From positions 1 through 64,000 of the forward strand of contig NZ_JAQZAT010000015.1 of NCBI RefSeq assembly GCF_028736925.1: a DNA stretch of 64,000 bases. Direction: 5' to 3'. The position numbers and the translations under genes are program-made. Every line of letters starts with the position of its first letter. Positions within the stretch are counted from its first letter, which is position 1. The stretch is from Flavivirga sp. 57AJ16 (lineage in GTDB: Bacteria; Bacteroidota; Bacteroidia; Flavobacteriales; Flavobacteriaceae). A model generated the notes under the pieces. That model was not told the origin of the DNA. It ran no database searches and was given only the letters and a program-made list of their open reading frames with translations. Shown here in pieces: positions 16,424 to 25,597 of this stretch.

Positions 16424-18193
16424 ATGGTAGATATTACAAGAATTTTTGATTTTCCATATTATCAGTTAGAAACGTATAATTTAGATAAAGTATTCACCTC
16501 TAAGTATAATGGTAAATGGCATTCTATTTCAACTCAAGAATATATTAATCAAGCTAATGCTATTAGCAGGGGCTTGTTACGTTTGGGTGTGCAACCAAAT
16601 GATAAAATAGCTATTATTTCTTCAACAAATAGAACCGAATGGAATGTTTTAGACATTGGAGTACTTCAAACCGGCGCGCAAAATGTACCAATTTATCCAA
16701 CCATTGCCGCTGAAGATTACGAATACATTTTAAACCATTCTGAATCTATCTATTGTTTTGTTTCTGATGCTGAAGTTTTGGACAAGTTAAACACGATCAA
16801 AAGCAATACAAAACTTAAGGGTGTTTATACTTTTAATGATATTAAAGGTGAAGAAAGCTGGAAAGCCGTTTTAAAATTAGGTGAAGACACCAGTAATCAA
16901 AACGAAGTTGATGCCAGGAAAGAAGCTGTTAAACCTCATGATTTAGCCACTTTAATTTATACCTCGGGCACTACAGGGAAACCAAAAGGCGTGATGCTAT
17001 CCCACAACAACCTAGTATCTAATGTATTGGACAGTTTACCTAGGGTTCCTTTAGAAATAGGTAAATCTAAAGCATTAAGCTTCTTACCCGTATGTCATGT
17101 GTTTGAAAGAATGATATTATACCTATATCAATATTGTGGTATAGAAATATATTTTGCTGAAAGTCTTGAAACTATAAGTGATAACTTAAAAGAAATCAAA
17201 CCAAATATCATAACAGCCGTACCTAGGCTTTATGAAAAAATGTATGATAAAATAATCGCCAAGGGAACAGAATTAAAAGGCATAAAAAAAATATTGTTTT
17301 TCTGGGCCGTAAACTTAGGTTTAAAATATGAGCCTTATGGTAAAAATGGCTGGTGGTATGAATTTCAATTAAAAATAGCGAACAAACTTATCTTTAATAA
17401 ATGGCGGGAAGCCTTAGGAGGAAATATTAACACGTTGGTATCTGGAAGTGCCGCACTGCAACAACGATTAATCAGGGTGTTTTCTGCTGCGAAAATGGAA
17501 ATACTCGAAGGGTATGGATTAACAGAAACATCTCCTGTAATTTCTGTAAATTGTCCGTTTAATAAAGGTATTAAGATTGGAACTGTTGGTCGCATTATAG
17601 ATAACGTTGAAGTTAAAATAGCTAGTGATGGAGAAATTTTAGTAAAAGGTCCTAATGTCATGCTCGGCTATTTTAAAGACCCTGAGAGAACTAAGGAAGT
17701 TATGACCGAAGACTATTTCCATACTGGTGATATTGGAGAAATAGATAGCGATAATTTCTTAAAAATCACCGACCGTAAAAAAGAAATGTTCAAAACATCC
17801 GGTGGAAAATACGTAGCCCCCTCATTATTAGAAAATCAATTCAAACAATCAAGATTTATTGAACAAATAATGATTATTGGAGAAGGTGAGAAAATGCCTG
17901 CTGCATTAATTCAACTTAATTTTGAATTTGCTAAAGAATGGGCAAGACGACATGGTATAACATTCCAATCTAACAACGACATGATCACCAATCCTCAATT
18001 ATTAGAGCGGATTCAAGAAGAAATTGACGCAGCCAACAGACATTTTGGTAAATGGGAACAAATTAAAAAATTCGAAATCACCCAAGATATCTGGTCTATT
18101 GATTCTGGTCATTTAACGCCTACCATGAAAATGAGAAGAAAAGTAATTAAAGCAAAATATACAGATTTAATAGAAAAAATCTACAGATCATAA
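16424..18193 (+). CDS. fadD: Long-chain acyl-CoA synthetase
   Basis: A 589-residue AMP-forming ligase that activates long-chain fatty acids to acyl-CoA, usually membrane-associated. The ATP-binding P-loop motif is LIYTSGTTGKPKGVMLSHNN (near 177-196). Motif A5 is EGYGLTETSPVIS, the adenylate-binding YFHTGDIG is near 428, and the catalytic C-terminal Lys region ends in GHLTPTMKMRRKVI. It directly precedes the MarR/fad cluster in the same orientation, so it likely feeds substrate to that pathway, although a 235-bp gap with its own promoter separates them. Confidence 0.92.
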   Translation: MVDITRIFDFPYYQLETYNLDKVFTSKYNGKWHSISTQEYINQANAISRGLLRLGVQPNDKIAIISSTNRTEWNVLDIGVLQTGAQNVPIYPTIAAEDYEYILNHSESIYCFVSDAEVLDKLNTIKSNTKLKGVYTFNDIKGEESWKAVLKLGEDTSNQNEVDARKEAVKPHDLATLIYTSGTTGKPKGVMLSHNNLVSNVLDSLPRVPLEIGKSKALSFLPVCHVFERMILYLYQYCGIEIYFAESLETISDNLKEIKPNIITAVPRLYEKMYDKIIAKGTELKGIKKILFFWAVNLGLKYEPYGKNGWWYEFQLKIANKLIFNKWREALGGNINTLVSGSAALQQRLIRVFSAAKMEILEGYGLTETSPVISVNCPFNKGIKIGTVGRIIDNVEVKIASDGEILVKGPNVMLGYFKDPERTKEVMTEDYFHTGDIGEIDSDNFLKITDRKKEMFKTSGGKYVAPSLLENQFKQSRFIEQIMIIGEGEKMPAALIQLNFEFAKEWARRHGITFQSNNDMITNPQLLERIQEEIDAANRHFGKWEQIKKFEITQDIWSIDSGHLTPTMKMRRKVIKAKYTDLIEKIYRS

Positions 18194-18375
18194 CTTAACC
18201 CCGTATTATGCATTAAAAAACCTATGGCACCATAGAACTAATTAAAAAACTAGTATCTTGCTATACTTTCTTGGTTTTATTGTATATATGAGATTCTAAT
18301 GCAGAATACAGGTTAAAGATCACGAAACACATTTTCAATACTCTCTCAATTAAATTGTGTTAAGTTTTACATCAA

Positions 18376-18397
18376 TTTATTATGCATGCATAATAAA
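18376..18397. promoter_or_regulatory. 22-bp perfect palindrome, probable MarR operator
   Basis: The half-site TTTATTATGCA is followed by its exact complement. It sits 6 bp upstream of the -7 element TATATTTG and so overlaps the -33 region. That is the position expected for an operator through which the downstream MarR-type protein controls its own beta-oxidation operon. Confidence 0.65.
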
Positions 18398-18403
18398 ATT
18401 TTA

Positions 18404-18411
18404 TATATTTG
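18404..18411 (+). promoter_or_regulatory. -7 promoter element of the fad operon
   Basis: TATATTTG matches TAnnTTTG exactly, with the start codon 17 bp downstream. Confidence 0.65.
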
Positions 18412-18428
18412 GTCACCAACTGAATATT

Positions 18429-18872
18429 ATGAAAGATAAAACTATTGACTATATACTAAGAACGACATGGCTTGCAGTCCAAAAAATGTACAATGAAGAA
18501 GCTGCAAAATTTGAAAGCACTATGGCAACCGGGTTCACTTTATTGAGTATAGACCCAGAAAAAGGTACACCTTCAACTGCTTTAGGGCCTAAAATGGGAA
18601 TGGAAGCCACTAGTTTATCTAGAATATTAAAAACTATGGAATATAAAGGACTCATTGAACGCAAACCCAATCCAGAAGATGGTCGTGGTGTGATCATTTC
18701 CCTTACCGAATGTGGCCTTGAAAAAAGGGGCTATTCAAGGGATAAGGTTTTAACATTTAACGAAGCTATACGAGATAATATATCAGAAGAAAAATTGAAA
18801 AGTTTTTACGAAGTAGCCGAAGTTATAAATGATATGGTAACAAATAAAAAAATATATAATCAAAACGATTAG
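18429..18872 (+). CDS. MarR-family transcriptional regulator of fatty-acid oxidation
   Basis: A 147-residue winged-helix regulator. The DNA-binding helix region is LGPKMGMEATSLSRILKTMEYKGLIER and the wing is PNPEDGRGVIISLTECG (about 57-103). I chose ATG 18429, as it follows the promoter by 17 bp; the frame open to 18357 would begin upstream of the promoter. It is the first gene of a probable operon with the HADH/ECH fusion (9-bp spacing), thiolase and acyl-CoA dehydrogenase. By analogy with other fad-linked regulators it probably senses fatty acyl-CoA and represses this operon; the ligand is an inference. Confidence 0.88.
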   Translation: MKDKTIDYILRTTWLAVQKMYNEEAAKFESTMATGFTLLSIDPEKGTPSTALGPKMGMEATSLSRILKTMEYKGLIERKPNPEDGRGVIISLTECGLEKRGYSRDKVLTFNEAIRDNISEEKLKSFYEVAEVINDMVTNKKIYNQND

Positions 18873-18881
18873 TAGTATAAA

Positions 18882-21290
18882 ATGAGTAAACGTAGAATAA
18901 AAAAAGTGGCCATTATAGGCTCTGGTATTATGGGTAGCGGTATTGCTTGCCATTTTGCTAATATTGGCGTAGATGTTTTATTACTTGACATTGTTCCAAG
19001 AGAACTCAATGAAAAAGAAAAATATAAAGGTTTAACACTTGAAGATAAAGTAGTTAGAAACAGATTGGTTAACGATGCACTCGCAACATCATTAAAATCA
19101 AAACCCTCCCCTATTTATCATCCAAAATTTGCAAACCGTATTACAACAGGCAATCTGGAAGACGATATTGCGAAAGTAGCAGAGGTTGATTGGATCATGG
19201 AGGTCGTCGTTGAACGATTAGATATAAAACAACAGGTTTTCGAATCACTTGAAAAGTACAGGACCCCAGGAACTTTAATTACAAGTAATACGTCTGGTAT
19301 TCCTATTAAGTTTATGAGCAAAGGTCGTAGTGAAGACTTTCAGAAGCATTTCTGCGGAACACACTTTTTTAATCCTGCTCGCTACTTAAAATTATTTGAA
19401 ATCATTCCTGGCCCTAAAACAGATCCTTCGGTTTTAGAGTTTCTTAATGGTTATGGGGAGCAGTTTTTGGGAAAAACATCTGTAGTCGCTAAAGACACCC
19501 CTGCTTTTATTGGAAACCGTATTGGTATTTTTAGTATCATGAGTTTATTCCATACCGTTAAGGACATGGGATTAACGATTGAAGAAATTGATAAATTATC
19601 AGGCCCCGTTATTGGCAGACCTAAATCTGCAACATTTAGAACCGTTGATGTTGTTGGTTTAGATACTTTGGTTCATGTCGCAAACGGCATTGCAGAAAAC
19701 TGTAAAGATGATGAACGCTTAGCGCTTTTTAAATTACCGGATTTCATCAACACTATGATGGAAAACAAATGGTTAGGAAGCAAAACCGGACAAGGATTTT
19801 ATAAGAAAACCGTTTCTGATGAAGGCAAAAAAGAAATTCTATCCTTAGATTTAAATACCTTAGAATACCGTTCTGCACAAAAGGCAAAATTCGCTACTCT
19901 GGAACTTACTAAAACCATCGATAAGGTTGTGGATCGATTTAAAGTACTGGTCTCTGGCAAGGATAAAGCAGGTGAATTTTATAGAAAAAGCTTTGCTGCT
20001 TTATTCGCCTATGTTTCTAATCGTATTCCCGAAATAACAGACGAACTATATAAGATCGATGATGCGATGAAAGCTGGTTTTGGTTGGGAACATGGCCCTT
20101 TCCAAATTTGGGATGCTATAGGTGTTGAAAAAGGTATAGAAATAATAAAAGCTGAAGGCTTAACGCCAGCTGCTTGGGTGAACGATATGCTAGCCGCTGG
20201 AAGCAAATCTTTTTATTCTGTTAAAGAAGGGGCTACTTATGCTTACGATATTCCAAAGAAAACACAAGAAAAAATACCAGGCCAGGATGCGTTTATCATC
20301 TTGGACAATATTAGACAATCTAATGAAGTATTTAAAAACTCAGGGGTCGTTATTGAAGATTTAGGAGACGGCATATTAAACTGCGAATTCCAATCTAAAA
20401 TGAATACCATTGGAGGTGATGTTTTAGCAGGACTTAATAAAGCGATCGATTTAGCTGAAAAAGAATACCAAGGGCTCATTGTTGCTAATCAAGGTCCTAA
20501 TTTTTCAGTTGGCGCTAACATCGGTATGATTTTCATGATGGCGGTTGAACAGGAATATGAAGAGCTTAATGCGGCCATCAAGTATTTTCAAGATACCATG
20601 ATGCGTATGCGCTACTCCTCCATTCCAACCATTTCGGCACCACATGGCATGTCTTTAGGAGGTGCCTGCGAATTATCTATGCACGCCGATAAAGTAGTGG
20701 CAGCTGCCGAAACCTATATTGGCTTAGTTGAATTTGGTGTAGGCGTTATTCCTGGTGGTGCTGGTTCTAAAGAAATGGCCTTAAGAGCTTCTGATACGTT
20801 TAGAAAAGGTGATGTAGAATTAAACATCTTACAAGAATATTTTTTAACTATCGGTATGGCCAAAGTGGCAACGTCTGCTTATGAAGCTTTTGATATGGGC
20901 GTGCTCCAAAAAGGCAAAGACATTGTTGTTATTAATAAGGACAGACAAATAGCTACTGCAAAAGCACATGCAAAATTAATGGCAGAAGCCGGTTATACAC
21001 AGCCCATAAAACGCAACGATGTAAAAGTGCTCGGAAAACAAGCATTGGGCATGTTTTTAGTGGGCACCGACTCTATGGAAGCTGCAAACTACATAAGTGA
21101 GCATGACCATAAAATAGCAAACAAATTAGCTTATGTTATGGCTGGAGGCGATTTATCAGAACCTACTTTAGTAAGCGAACAATACCTATTGGATCTTGAG
21201 CGCGAAGCCTTCTTAAGTTTATGTACAGAACGTAAAACCCTAGAACGCATTCAGCATATGTTGAAGACGGGGAAACCACTTCGTAATTAG
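18882..21290 (+). CDS. fadB: 3-hydroxyacyl-CoA dehydrogenase/enoyl-CoA hydratase fusion
   Basis: An 802-residue bifunctional beta-oxidation enzyme. The dehydrogenase is N-terminal (NAD-binding VAIIGSGIMGSGIACHFA at 7-24; catalytic His region HFFNPARYLKLFEIIPG). The enoyl-CoA hydratase/crotonase domain is C-terminal (oxyanion-hole segments SVGANIGM and MSLGGACELSMHADKVVA; catalytic Glu region GLVEFGVGVIPGGAG). This order is reversed relative to E. coli FadB and is the usual one in Bacteroidota and many other bacteria. It hydrates enoyl-CoA and oxidises 3-hydroxyacyl-CoA to 3-ketoacyl-CoA for the thiolase encoded next. Confidence 0.94.
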   Translation: MSKRRIKKVAIIGSGIMGSGIACHFANIGVDVLLLDIVPRELNEKEKYKGLTLEDKVVRNRLVNDALATSLKSKPSPIYHPKFANRITTGNLEDDIAKVAEVDWIMEVVVERLDIKQQVFESLEKYRTPGTLITSNTSGIPIKFMSKGRSEDFQKHFCGTHFFNPARYLKLFEIIPGPKTDPSVLEFLNGYGEQFLGKTSVVAKDTPAFIGNRIGIFSIMSLFHTVKDMGLTIEEIDKLSGPVIGRPKSATFRTVDVVGLDTLVHVANGIAENCKDDERLALFKLPDFINTMMENKWLGSKTGQGFYKKTVSDEGKKEILSLDLNTLEYRSAQKAKFATLELTKTIDKVVDRFKVLVSGKDKAGEFYRKSFAALFAYVSNRIPEITDELYKIDDAMKAGFGWEHGPFQIWDAIGVEKGIEIIKAEGLTPAAWVNDMLAAGSKSFYSVKEGATYAYDIPKKTQEKIPGQDAFIILDNIRQSNEVFKNSGVVIEDLGDGILNCEFQSKMNTIGGDVLAGLNKAIDLAEKEYQGLIVANQGPNFSVGANIGMIFMMAVEQEYEELNAAIKYFQDTMMRMRYSSIPTISAPHGMSLGGACELSMHADKVVAAAETYIGLVEFGVGVIPGGAGSKEMALRASDTFRKGDVELNILQEYFLTIGMAKVATSAYEAFDMGVLQKGKDIVVINKDRQIATAKAHAKLMAEAGYTQPIKRNDVKVLGKQALGMFLVGTDSMEAANYISEHDHKIANKLAYVMAGGDLSEPTLVSEQYLLDLEREAFLSLCTERKTLERIQHMLKTGKPLRN

Positions 21291-21439
21291 AAGCCCTCTG
21301 TCTTCGGCATCTCCCCATTGGGGAGAACCATAAAAAACAAATAGATCTATATTTTGAATAAAAAAATTGAAATTAACATATAAATAAAATCCTATTGACC
21401 CCTAATAGGAATTCCCCCTTTGGGGGTTAGGGGGCTAAT
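21291..21439. repeat. Spacer with two REP-like hairpins
   Basis: Contains CTCCCC-ATT-GGGGAG at 21311-21325 and CCCCC-TTT-GGGGG at 21414-21426. The latter is followed by TTAGGGGGCT, the tail seen on other copies at 31454-31483 and 31565-31594. The second hairpin is 13 bp before the thiolase ATG and may affect its translation. Confidence 0.6.
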
Positions 21440-22630
21440 ATGAAACAGGCATATATAGTAAAAGCATACAGAACAGCAGTTGGCAAAGCCCCAAAGGGTG
21501 TCTTTCGTTTTAAAAGAACTGACGAATTGGCTGCAGAAACCATTCAATACATGATGAAGGAATTACCCCAGTTAGACAAAACTCGCATTGACGATGTTAT
21601 TGTTGGTAATGCGATGCCAGAAGGATCTCAGGGTTTAAATATGGCACGCCTTATCTCTTTAATGGGATTAAACAGTGTGGATATTCCAGGAGTGACCGTA
21701 AATCGTTTTTGCTCATCGGGTATTGAAACCATTGGTATTGCCACTGCAAAAATACAATCTGGAATGGCCGATTGCATTATTGCCGGAGGTGCAGAAAGTA
21801 TGAGCGCCGTACCGATGACAGGTTTTAAACCTGAATTAAATTACGACATTGCAAAAGCTGGTCACGAAGATTATTATTGGGGCATGGGAAATACTGCAGA
21901 AGCCGTTGCCAACCAATTTAAAGTATCTCGTGAAGATCAAGATGAGTTTGCTTATAATTCGCATATGAAAGCTTTAAAAGCACAAGCTGAAGATCGTTTT
22001 CAAGATCAAATCGTACCTATTAAAGTGGAACAAACTTATATTGATTCAAATGGTAAAAAAGCCAATAAATCATATACGGTAACAAAAGATGAAGGTCCTC
22101 GCGCCGGAACAAGTTTAGAAGCTCTAGCTAAGTTAAGGCCCGTTTTCGCTCAAGGCGGTAGTGTCACTGCTGGAAACTCTTCACAAATGAGTGATGGTGC
22201 AGCCTTTGTAATGGTCATGAGTGAAGCCATGGTAAAAGAATTAAACCTAGAACCAATAGCACGTTTAGTAAACTATGCAGCAGCAGGTGTAGAACCACGT
22301 ATCATGGGAATCGGTCCCGTAAAAGCCATACCAAAAGCATTAAAACAAGCTGGTTTACAACAATCAGATTTAGAGCTTATCGAATTAAATGAAGCATTCG
22401 CATCGCAATCTTTAGCGGTCATTAGAGAATTAAATCTCAACCCGGATATTGTAAACGTGAATGGAGGTGCCATAGCATTAGGACATCCACTTGGTTGTAC
22501 AGGAGCCAAATTATCTGTGCAACTCTTTGATGAAATGCGTAAACGCCATATGAAAGGAAAATATGGAGCAGTTACCATGTGTGTAGGAACAGGCCAGGGA
22601 GCCTGTGGTATTTTTGAGTTTTTGAATTAA
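21440..22630 (+). CDS. fadA: Acetyl-CoA acyltransferase (3-ketoacyl-CoA thiolase)
   Basis: A 396-residue degradative thiolase that splits 3-ketoacyl-CoA with CoA into acetyl-CoA and a shortened acyl-CoA. The nucleophilic Cys is in VNRFCSSGIE (near 92), the catalytic His is in NGGAIALGHPLGCTGA (near 350), and the second Cys is in MCVGTGQGACG (near 381). The length and all three motifs are standard. It is in line with the HADH/ECH fusion and the acyl-CoA dehydrogenase, separated from each by about 150-180 bp of repeat-bearing spacer, so read-through transcription is likely but internal promoters are possible. Confidence 0.95.
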   Translation: MKQAYIVKAYRTAVGKAPKGVFRFKRTDELAAETIQYMMKELPQLDKTRIDDVIVGNAMPEGSQGLNMARLISLMGLNSVDIPGVTVNRFCSSGIETIGIATAKIQSGMADCIIAGGAESMSAVPMTGFKPELNYDIAKAGHEDYYWGMGNTAEAVANQFKVSREDQDEFAYNSHMKALKAQAEDRFQDQIVPIKVEQTYIDSNGKKANKSYTVTKDEGPRAGTSLEALAKLRPVFAQGGSVTAGNSSQMSDGAAFVMVMSEAMVKELNLEPIARLVNYAAAGVEPRIMGIGPVKAIPKALKQAGLQQSDLELIELNEAFASQSLAVIRELNLNPDIVNVNGGAIALGHPLGCTGAKLSVQLFDEMRKRHMKGKYGAVTMCVGTGQGACGIFEFLN

Positions 22631-22806
22631 AGCCCCTTTGCCTACGGCATTTCCCCAAAGGGGAAAATAAAATAGCACCGTAGTTTAACCAAAAAGGTAG
22701 ATTTAAAAAAAAGTTAAAAATAGGATAGTGCAAATTTTAAAATAACGTACAATTAAAATACCCGACAAATCCCCTTTCTTTCGGAAAGGGTAAGGGATAG
22801 AAACAA
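22631..22806. repeat. Spacer with two REP-like hairpins
   Basis: TTCCCC-AAA-GGGGAA at 22651-22665 and CCCTTTC-TTTCG-GAAAGGG at 22772-22790 sit between thiolase and acyl-CoA dehydrogenase. They resemble the hairpins before the thiolase gene. Confidence 0.55.
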
Positions 22807-24618
22807 ATGGAAGCAACAGAAAAAGAATTATTAAGAGGAGGTCAATTCCTTGTAAGAGAAACCAATTGTGAAGATGTATTCACTCCTGAAGATTTCAATG
22901 AGGATCAGTTAATGATGAAAGAAGCTGTAACTGAATTTGTTGACAGGGAAATTTGGGCTAATAAAGCCCAATTTGAAAAAAAGGACTATGCGTTAACGGA
23001 GTCCTGTATGCGAAAAGCTGGAGAACTTGGGTTCTTAAGCGTCTCCGTTCCCGAAGCCTATGGTGGTATGGGCATGGGCTTTGTAGACACTATGCTTGTT
23101 TGCGATTATATTTCTGGTGCCACTGGCTCATTTAGTACAGCTTTTGGTGCACATACCGGAATTGGTACCATGCCCATTACGCTTTATGGTACCGAGGAAC
23201 AAAAACAAAAATATGTCCCCAAATTAGCTTCTGGCGAATGGTTTGGTTCATATTGCTTAACAGAGCCCAGTGCTGGTAGTGATGCCAATTCAGGTAAAAC
23301 AAAAGCCGTACTTTCCGAAGACGGAAAAAGCTACAGCATTACAGGGCAAAAAATGTGGATTTCCAATGCTGGTTTTTGTAGTTTAATGATTGTTTTTGCC
23401 CGTATTGAAGACGATAAGAACATTACTGGATTTATAGTAGAATACGACCCTGAGAATCCTAATGGCATTACTATGGGAGAAGAAGAGCATAAACTGGGGA
23501 TCCGTGCATCATCTACAAGACAGGTTTTCTTTAATGAGACTGTTGTCCCTATTGAAAATATGCTATCCACAAGAGGTAATGGATTTAAAATAGCCATGAA
23601 TGCCTTAAATATTGGCAGAATAAAACTTGCAGCAGCTTGTTTGGATGCACAGCGCCGTGTTATAACAGAATCCATAAAATATGCCAACGAGCGTATTCAA
23701 TTTAAAACACCCATTTCCAGTTTTGGAGCTATTCGCCAGAAAATAGCAGAAATGGCAACGAACTGCTGGGTAGGAGAAGCTGCAAGCTATAGAGCTGCAA
23801 AAAACATAGAAGACCGTATTCTTTTACGTCGTAATAACGGAAAAGACACCCACCAAGAAGCTGAATTAAAAAGTGTCGAAGAATATGCTATTGAATGTTC
23901 TATTTTAAAAGTCGCTGTTTCTGAATATACACAAAGATGTACCGATGAAGGTATCCAAATATTTGGAGGCATGGGCTTCTCTGAAGAAACGCCTATAGAA
24001 TCAGCATGGCGAGATGCCCGTATAGCAAGAATTTATGAAGGTACCAATGAAATAAATAGGATGCTTTCAATTGGTATGCTTATTAAAAAAGCCATGAAAG
24101 GCCATGTAGATGTTTTAACGCCGGCCATGGCTGTTAAAGAGGAGTTGGTAGGCATTCCATCTTTTGAAGTACCTGACTATTCTGAGCTGTTTTCTGAAGA
24201 AAAAAACATCATACAAAACCTTAAAAAACTCTTCTTAATGGTAGCTGGAGCTGCTTTACAGAAGTATGGCGAAAAAATTGAAGAACAGCAGCAACTCATG
24301 TTGGCAGCATCAGATATTTTAATACAAATATACATTGCTGAATCTGCTATTTTACGTGCTGAAAAAATGGCCAAGAAAGAAGGTGAAGCCACAGTTAAAG
24401 AACAGATTGCTATGGCTAAATTAAACTTATTCCATGCTATAGATGTTATTGAAACTGCAGGTAAACATTCCATCATTTCATTTTCCACTGGCGATGAGCA
24501 ACGTATGATGCTCATGGGGTTAAAACGTTATATTAAATATGTTAATATGCCAAATATTATAGAACTAAGAAATATTATAGCAGACAAAGTAACTAAAGAA
24601 AATAAATACTGTTTTTAG
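22807..24618 (+). CDS. Acyl-CoA dehydrogenase
   Basis: A 603-residue FAD enzyme for the first step of beta-oxidation. The acyl-CoA dehydrogenase fold covers about 20-430. FAD/substrate motifs YCLTEPSAGSDA and MWISNAGFC are present, as is the Glu-bearing loop ARIYEGTNEINRML, which carries the catalytic base in long-chain members. An extra 170-residue C-terminal helical domain, as in VLCAD/ACAD9-like and other membrane-associated forms, explains the length. It is the last gene of the fad cluster and is followed by a terminator at 24653. Confidence 0.93.
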   Translation: MEATEKELLRGGQFLVRETNCEDVFTPEDFNEDQLMMKEAVTEFVDREIWANKAQFEKKDYALTESCMRKAGELGFLSVSVPEAYGGMGMGFVDTMLVCDYISGATGSFSTAFGAHTGIGTMPITLYGTEEQKQKYVPKLASGEWFGSYCLTEPSAGSDANSGKTKAVLSEDGKSYSITGQKMWISNAGFCSLMIVFARIEDDKNITGFIVEYDPENPNGITMGEEEHKLGIRASSTRQVFFNETVVPIENMLSTRGNGFKIAMNALNIGRIKLAAACLDAQRRVITESIKYANERIQFKTPISSFGAIRQKIAEMATNCWVGEAASYRAAKNIEDRILLRRNNGKDTHQEAELKSVEEYAIECSILKVAVSEYTQRCTDEGIQIFGGMGFSEETPIESAWRDARIARIYEGTNEINRMLSIGMLIKKAMKGHVDVLTPAMAVKEELVGIPSFEVPDYSELFSEEKNIIQNLKKLFLMVAGAALQKYGEKIEEQQQLMLAASDILIQIYIAESAILRAEKMAKKEGEATVKEQIAMAKLNLFHAIDVIETAGKHSIISFSTGDEQRMMLMGLKRYIKYVNMPNIIELRNIIADKVTKENKYCF

Positions 24619-24652
24619 TATCAATAAAATAATTTGTGACTAACTCAATTTT

Positions 24653-24688
24653 AAAAACGCTCCGGACTTATTTTCGCAGCGTTTTTTT
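24653..24688 (+). terminator. Rho-independent terminator of the fad cluster
   Basis: AAAAACGCT and AGCGTTTTT arms with a 16-nt loop are followed by further T residues, 34 bp after the stop codon. Confidence 0.7.
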
Positions 24689-24769
24689 ATTTTATACCGC
24701 TTCTCATTTGAACTGGCATTATGTTAAACTTGGAAAATATGTCCCTGTTTTAAATATCGCATACGTCTT

Positions 24770-24932
24770 ATACCAATTATGAATTAAAATGAGCTACAGA
24801 AAACGATATTGCTTATTTGTTTTAGCCTGCTGCGAGTTATTTGCATAGCCTAAGCTATGGAAATGATGAGTAAAGTGATAAAACAAATTAATGAATGAGT
24901 TTGAATAGCGTATTTTAATTCATAATTGGTAT
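24770..24932. mobile_element. 163-bp MITE-like full-length hairpin
   Basis: The 21-bp ends (half ATACCAATTATGAATTAAAA) are exact inverted repeats. Inner arms (TTATTTGTTTTA against TAAAACAAAT) and a central CATAGC-CTAA-GCTATG also pair, all centred on about 24851. The whole element is therefore one imperfect palindrome without coding capacity. A lone copy of the end lies at 56606-56622. Confidence 0.75.
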
Positions 24933-25033
24933 TAATAATATAAACCAACTAGAGATCAACCATGATCTTACTTAAATTTAACTATATTTATATCAGATCG
25001 AGCGCAGGTTTAACCAACTTAAAACTTAAGATT

Positions 25034-25516
25034 ATGAAAGTATCTATTATAATTGCATTGGTAACAATGGCCACCTTTTCTAGTTTATCCTGTAAAGCAC
25101 AAGTTGAAAAAACACTAAAACCAAAATTAGAAAACATCTCTTGGATTTCCGGTCAATGGAAAGGAGAAGCTTTTGGAGGCCAAGTAGAAGAAAATTGGAG
25201 CAAACCATCTGGTGGCTCCATGATGGCAACTTTTAAACTCATTAACAATAATGCCGTATCATTTTATGAAATCGAAATAATTCGTGAAATAGAAAACACC
25301 CTTATTCTTCAATTAAAGCATTTTAATAACGATTTAACAGGATGGGAAACAAAAGATGAAACAGTAGATTTTCCTCTTAAAGAAATAACCGCTAATAAAG
25401 TTGTTTTTGAAGGCATGTCCTTTGAAAAAATAAGTAACAATGAAATGAACGTATATGTTGATATACATAAAAAAAATGGTTCTATAGAAACCGTTAAGTT
25501 TAATTATACCAAATAA
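25034..25516 (+). CDS. DUF6265-like lipoprotein
   Basis: A 160-residue exported protein with a lipobox ending SSLSC (Cys near 19). After that comes a small beta-barrel-like domain opening with ISWISGQWKGEAFGG and EENWSKPSGGSMMATF, the Trp/Gly pattern of DUF6265 proteins. No catalytic residues are recognisable and the role is unknown. I chose ATG 25034 because the signal peptide begins there; the frame open to 24962 adds 24 unsuited residues. It stands alone between the MITE and a SnoaL-like gene. Confidence 0.7.
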   Translation: MKVSIIIALVTMATFSSLSCKAQVEKTLKPKLENISWISGQWKGEAFGGQVEENWSKPSGGSMMATFKLINNNAVSFYEIEIIREIENTLILQLKHFNNDLTGWETKDETVDFPLKEITANKVVFEGMSFEKISNNEMNVYVDIHKKNGSIETVKFNYTK

Positions 25517-25597
25517 TAGACAATAAATACATGAAGCTAATAGATTAACATGACCCTGGGTTTATTTTCGTTATCTTTAAAACATTAATTTTCGGTC

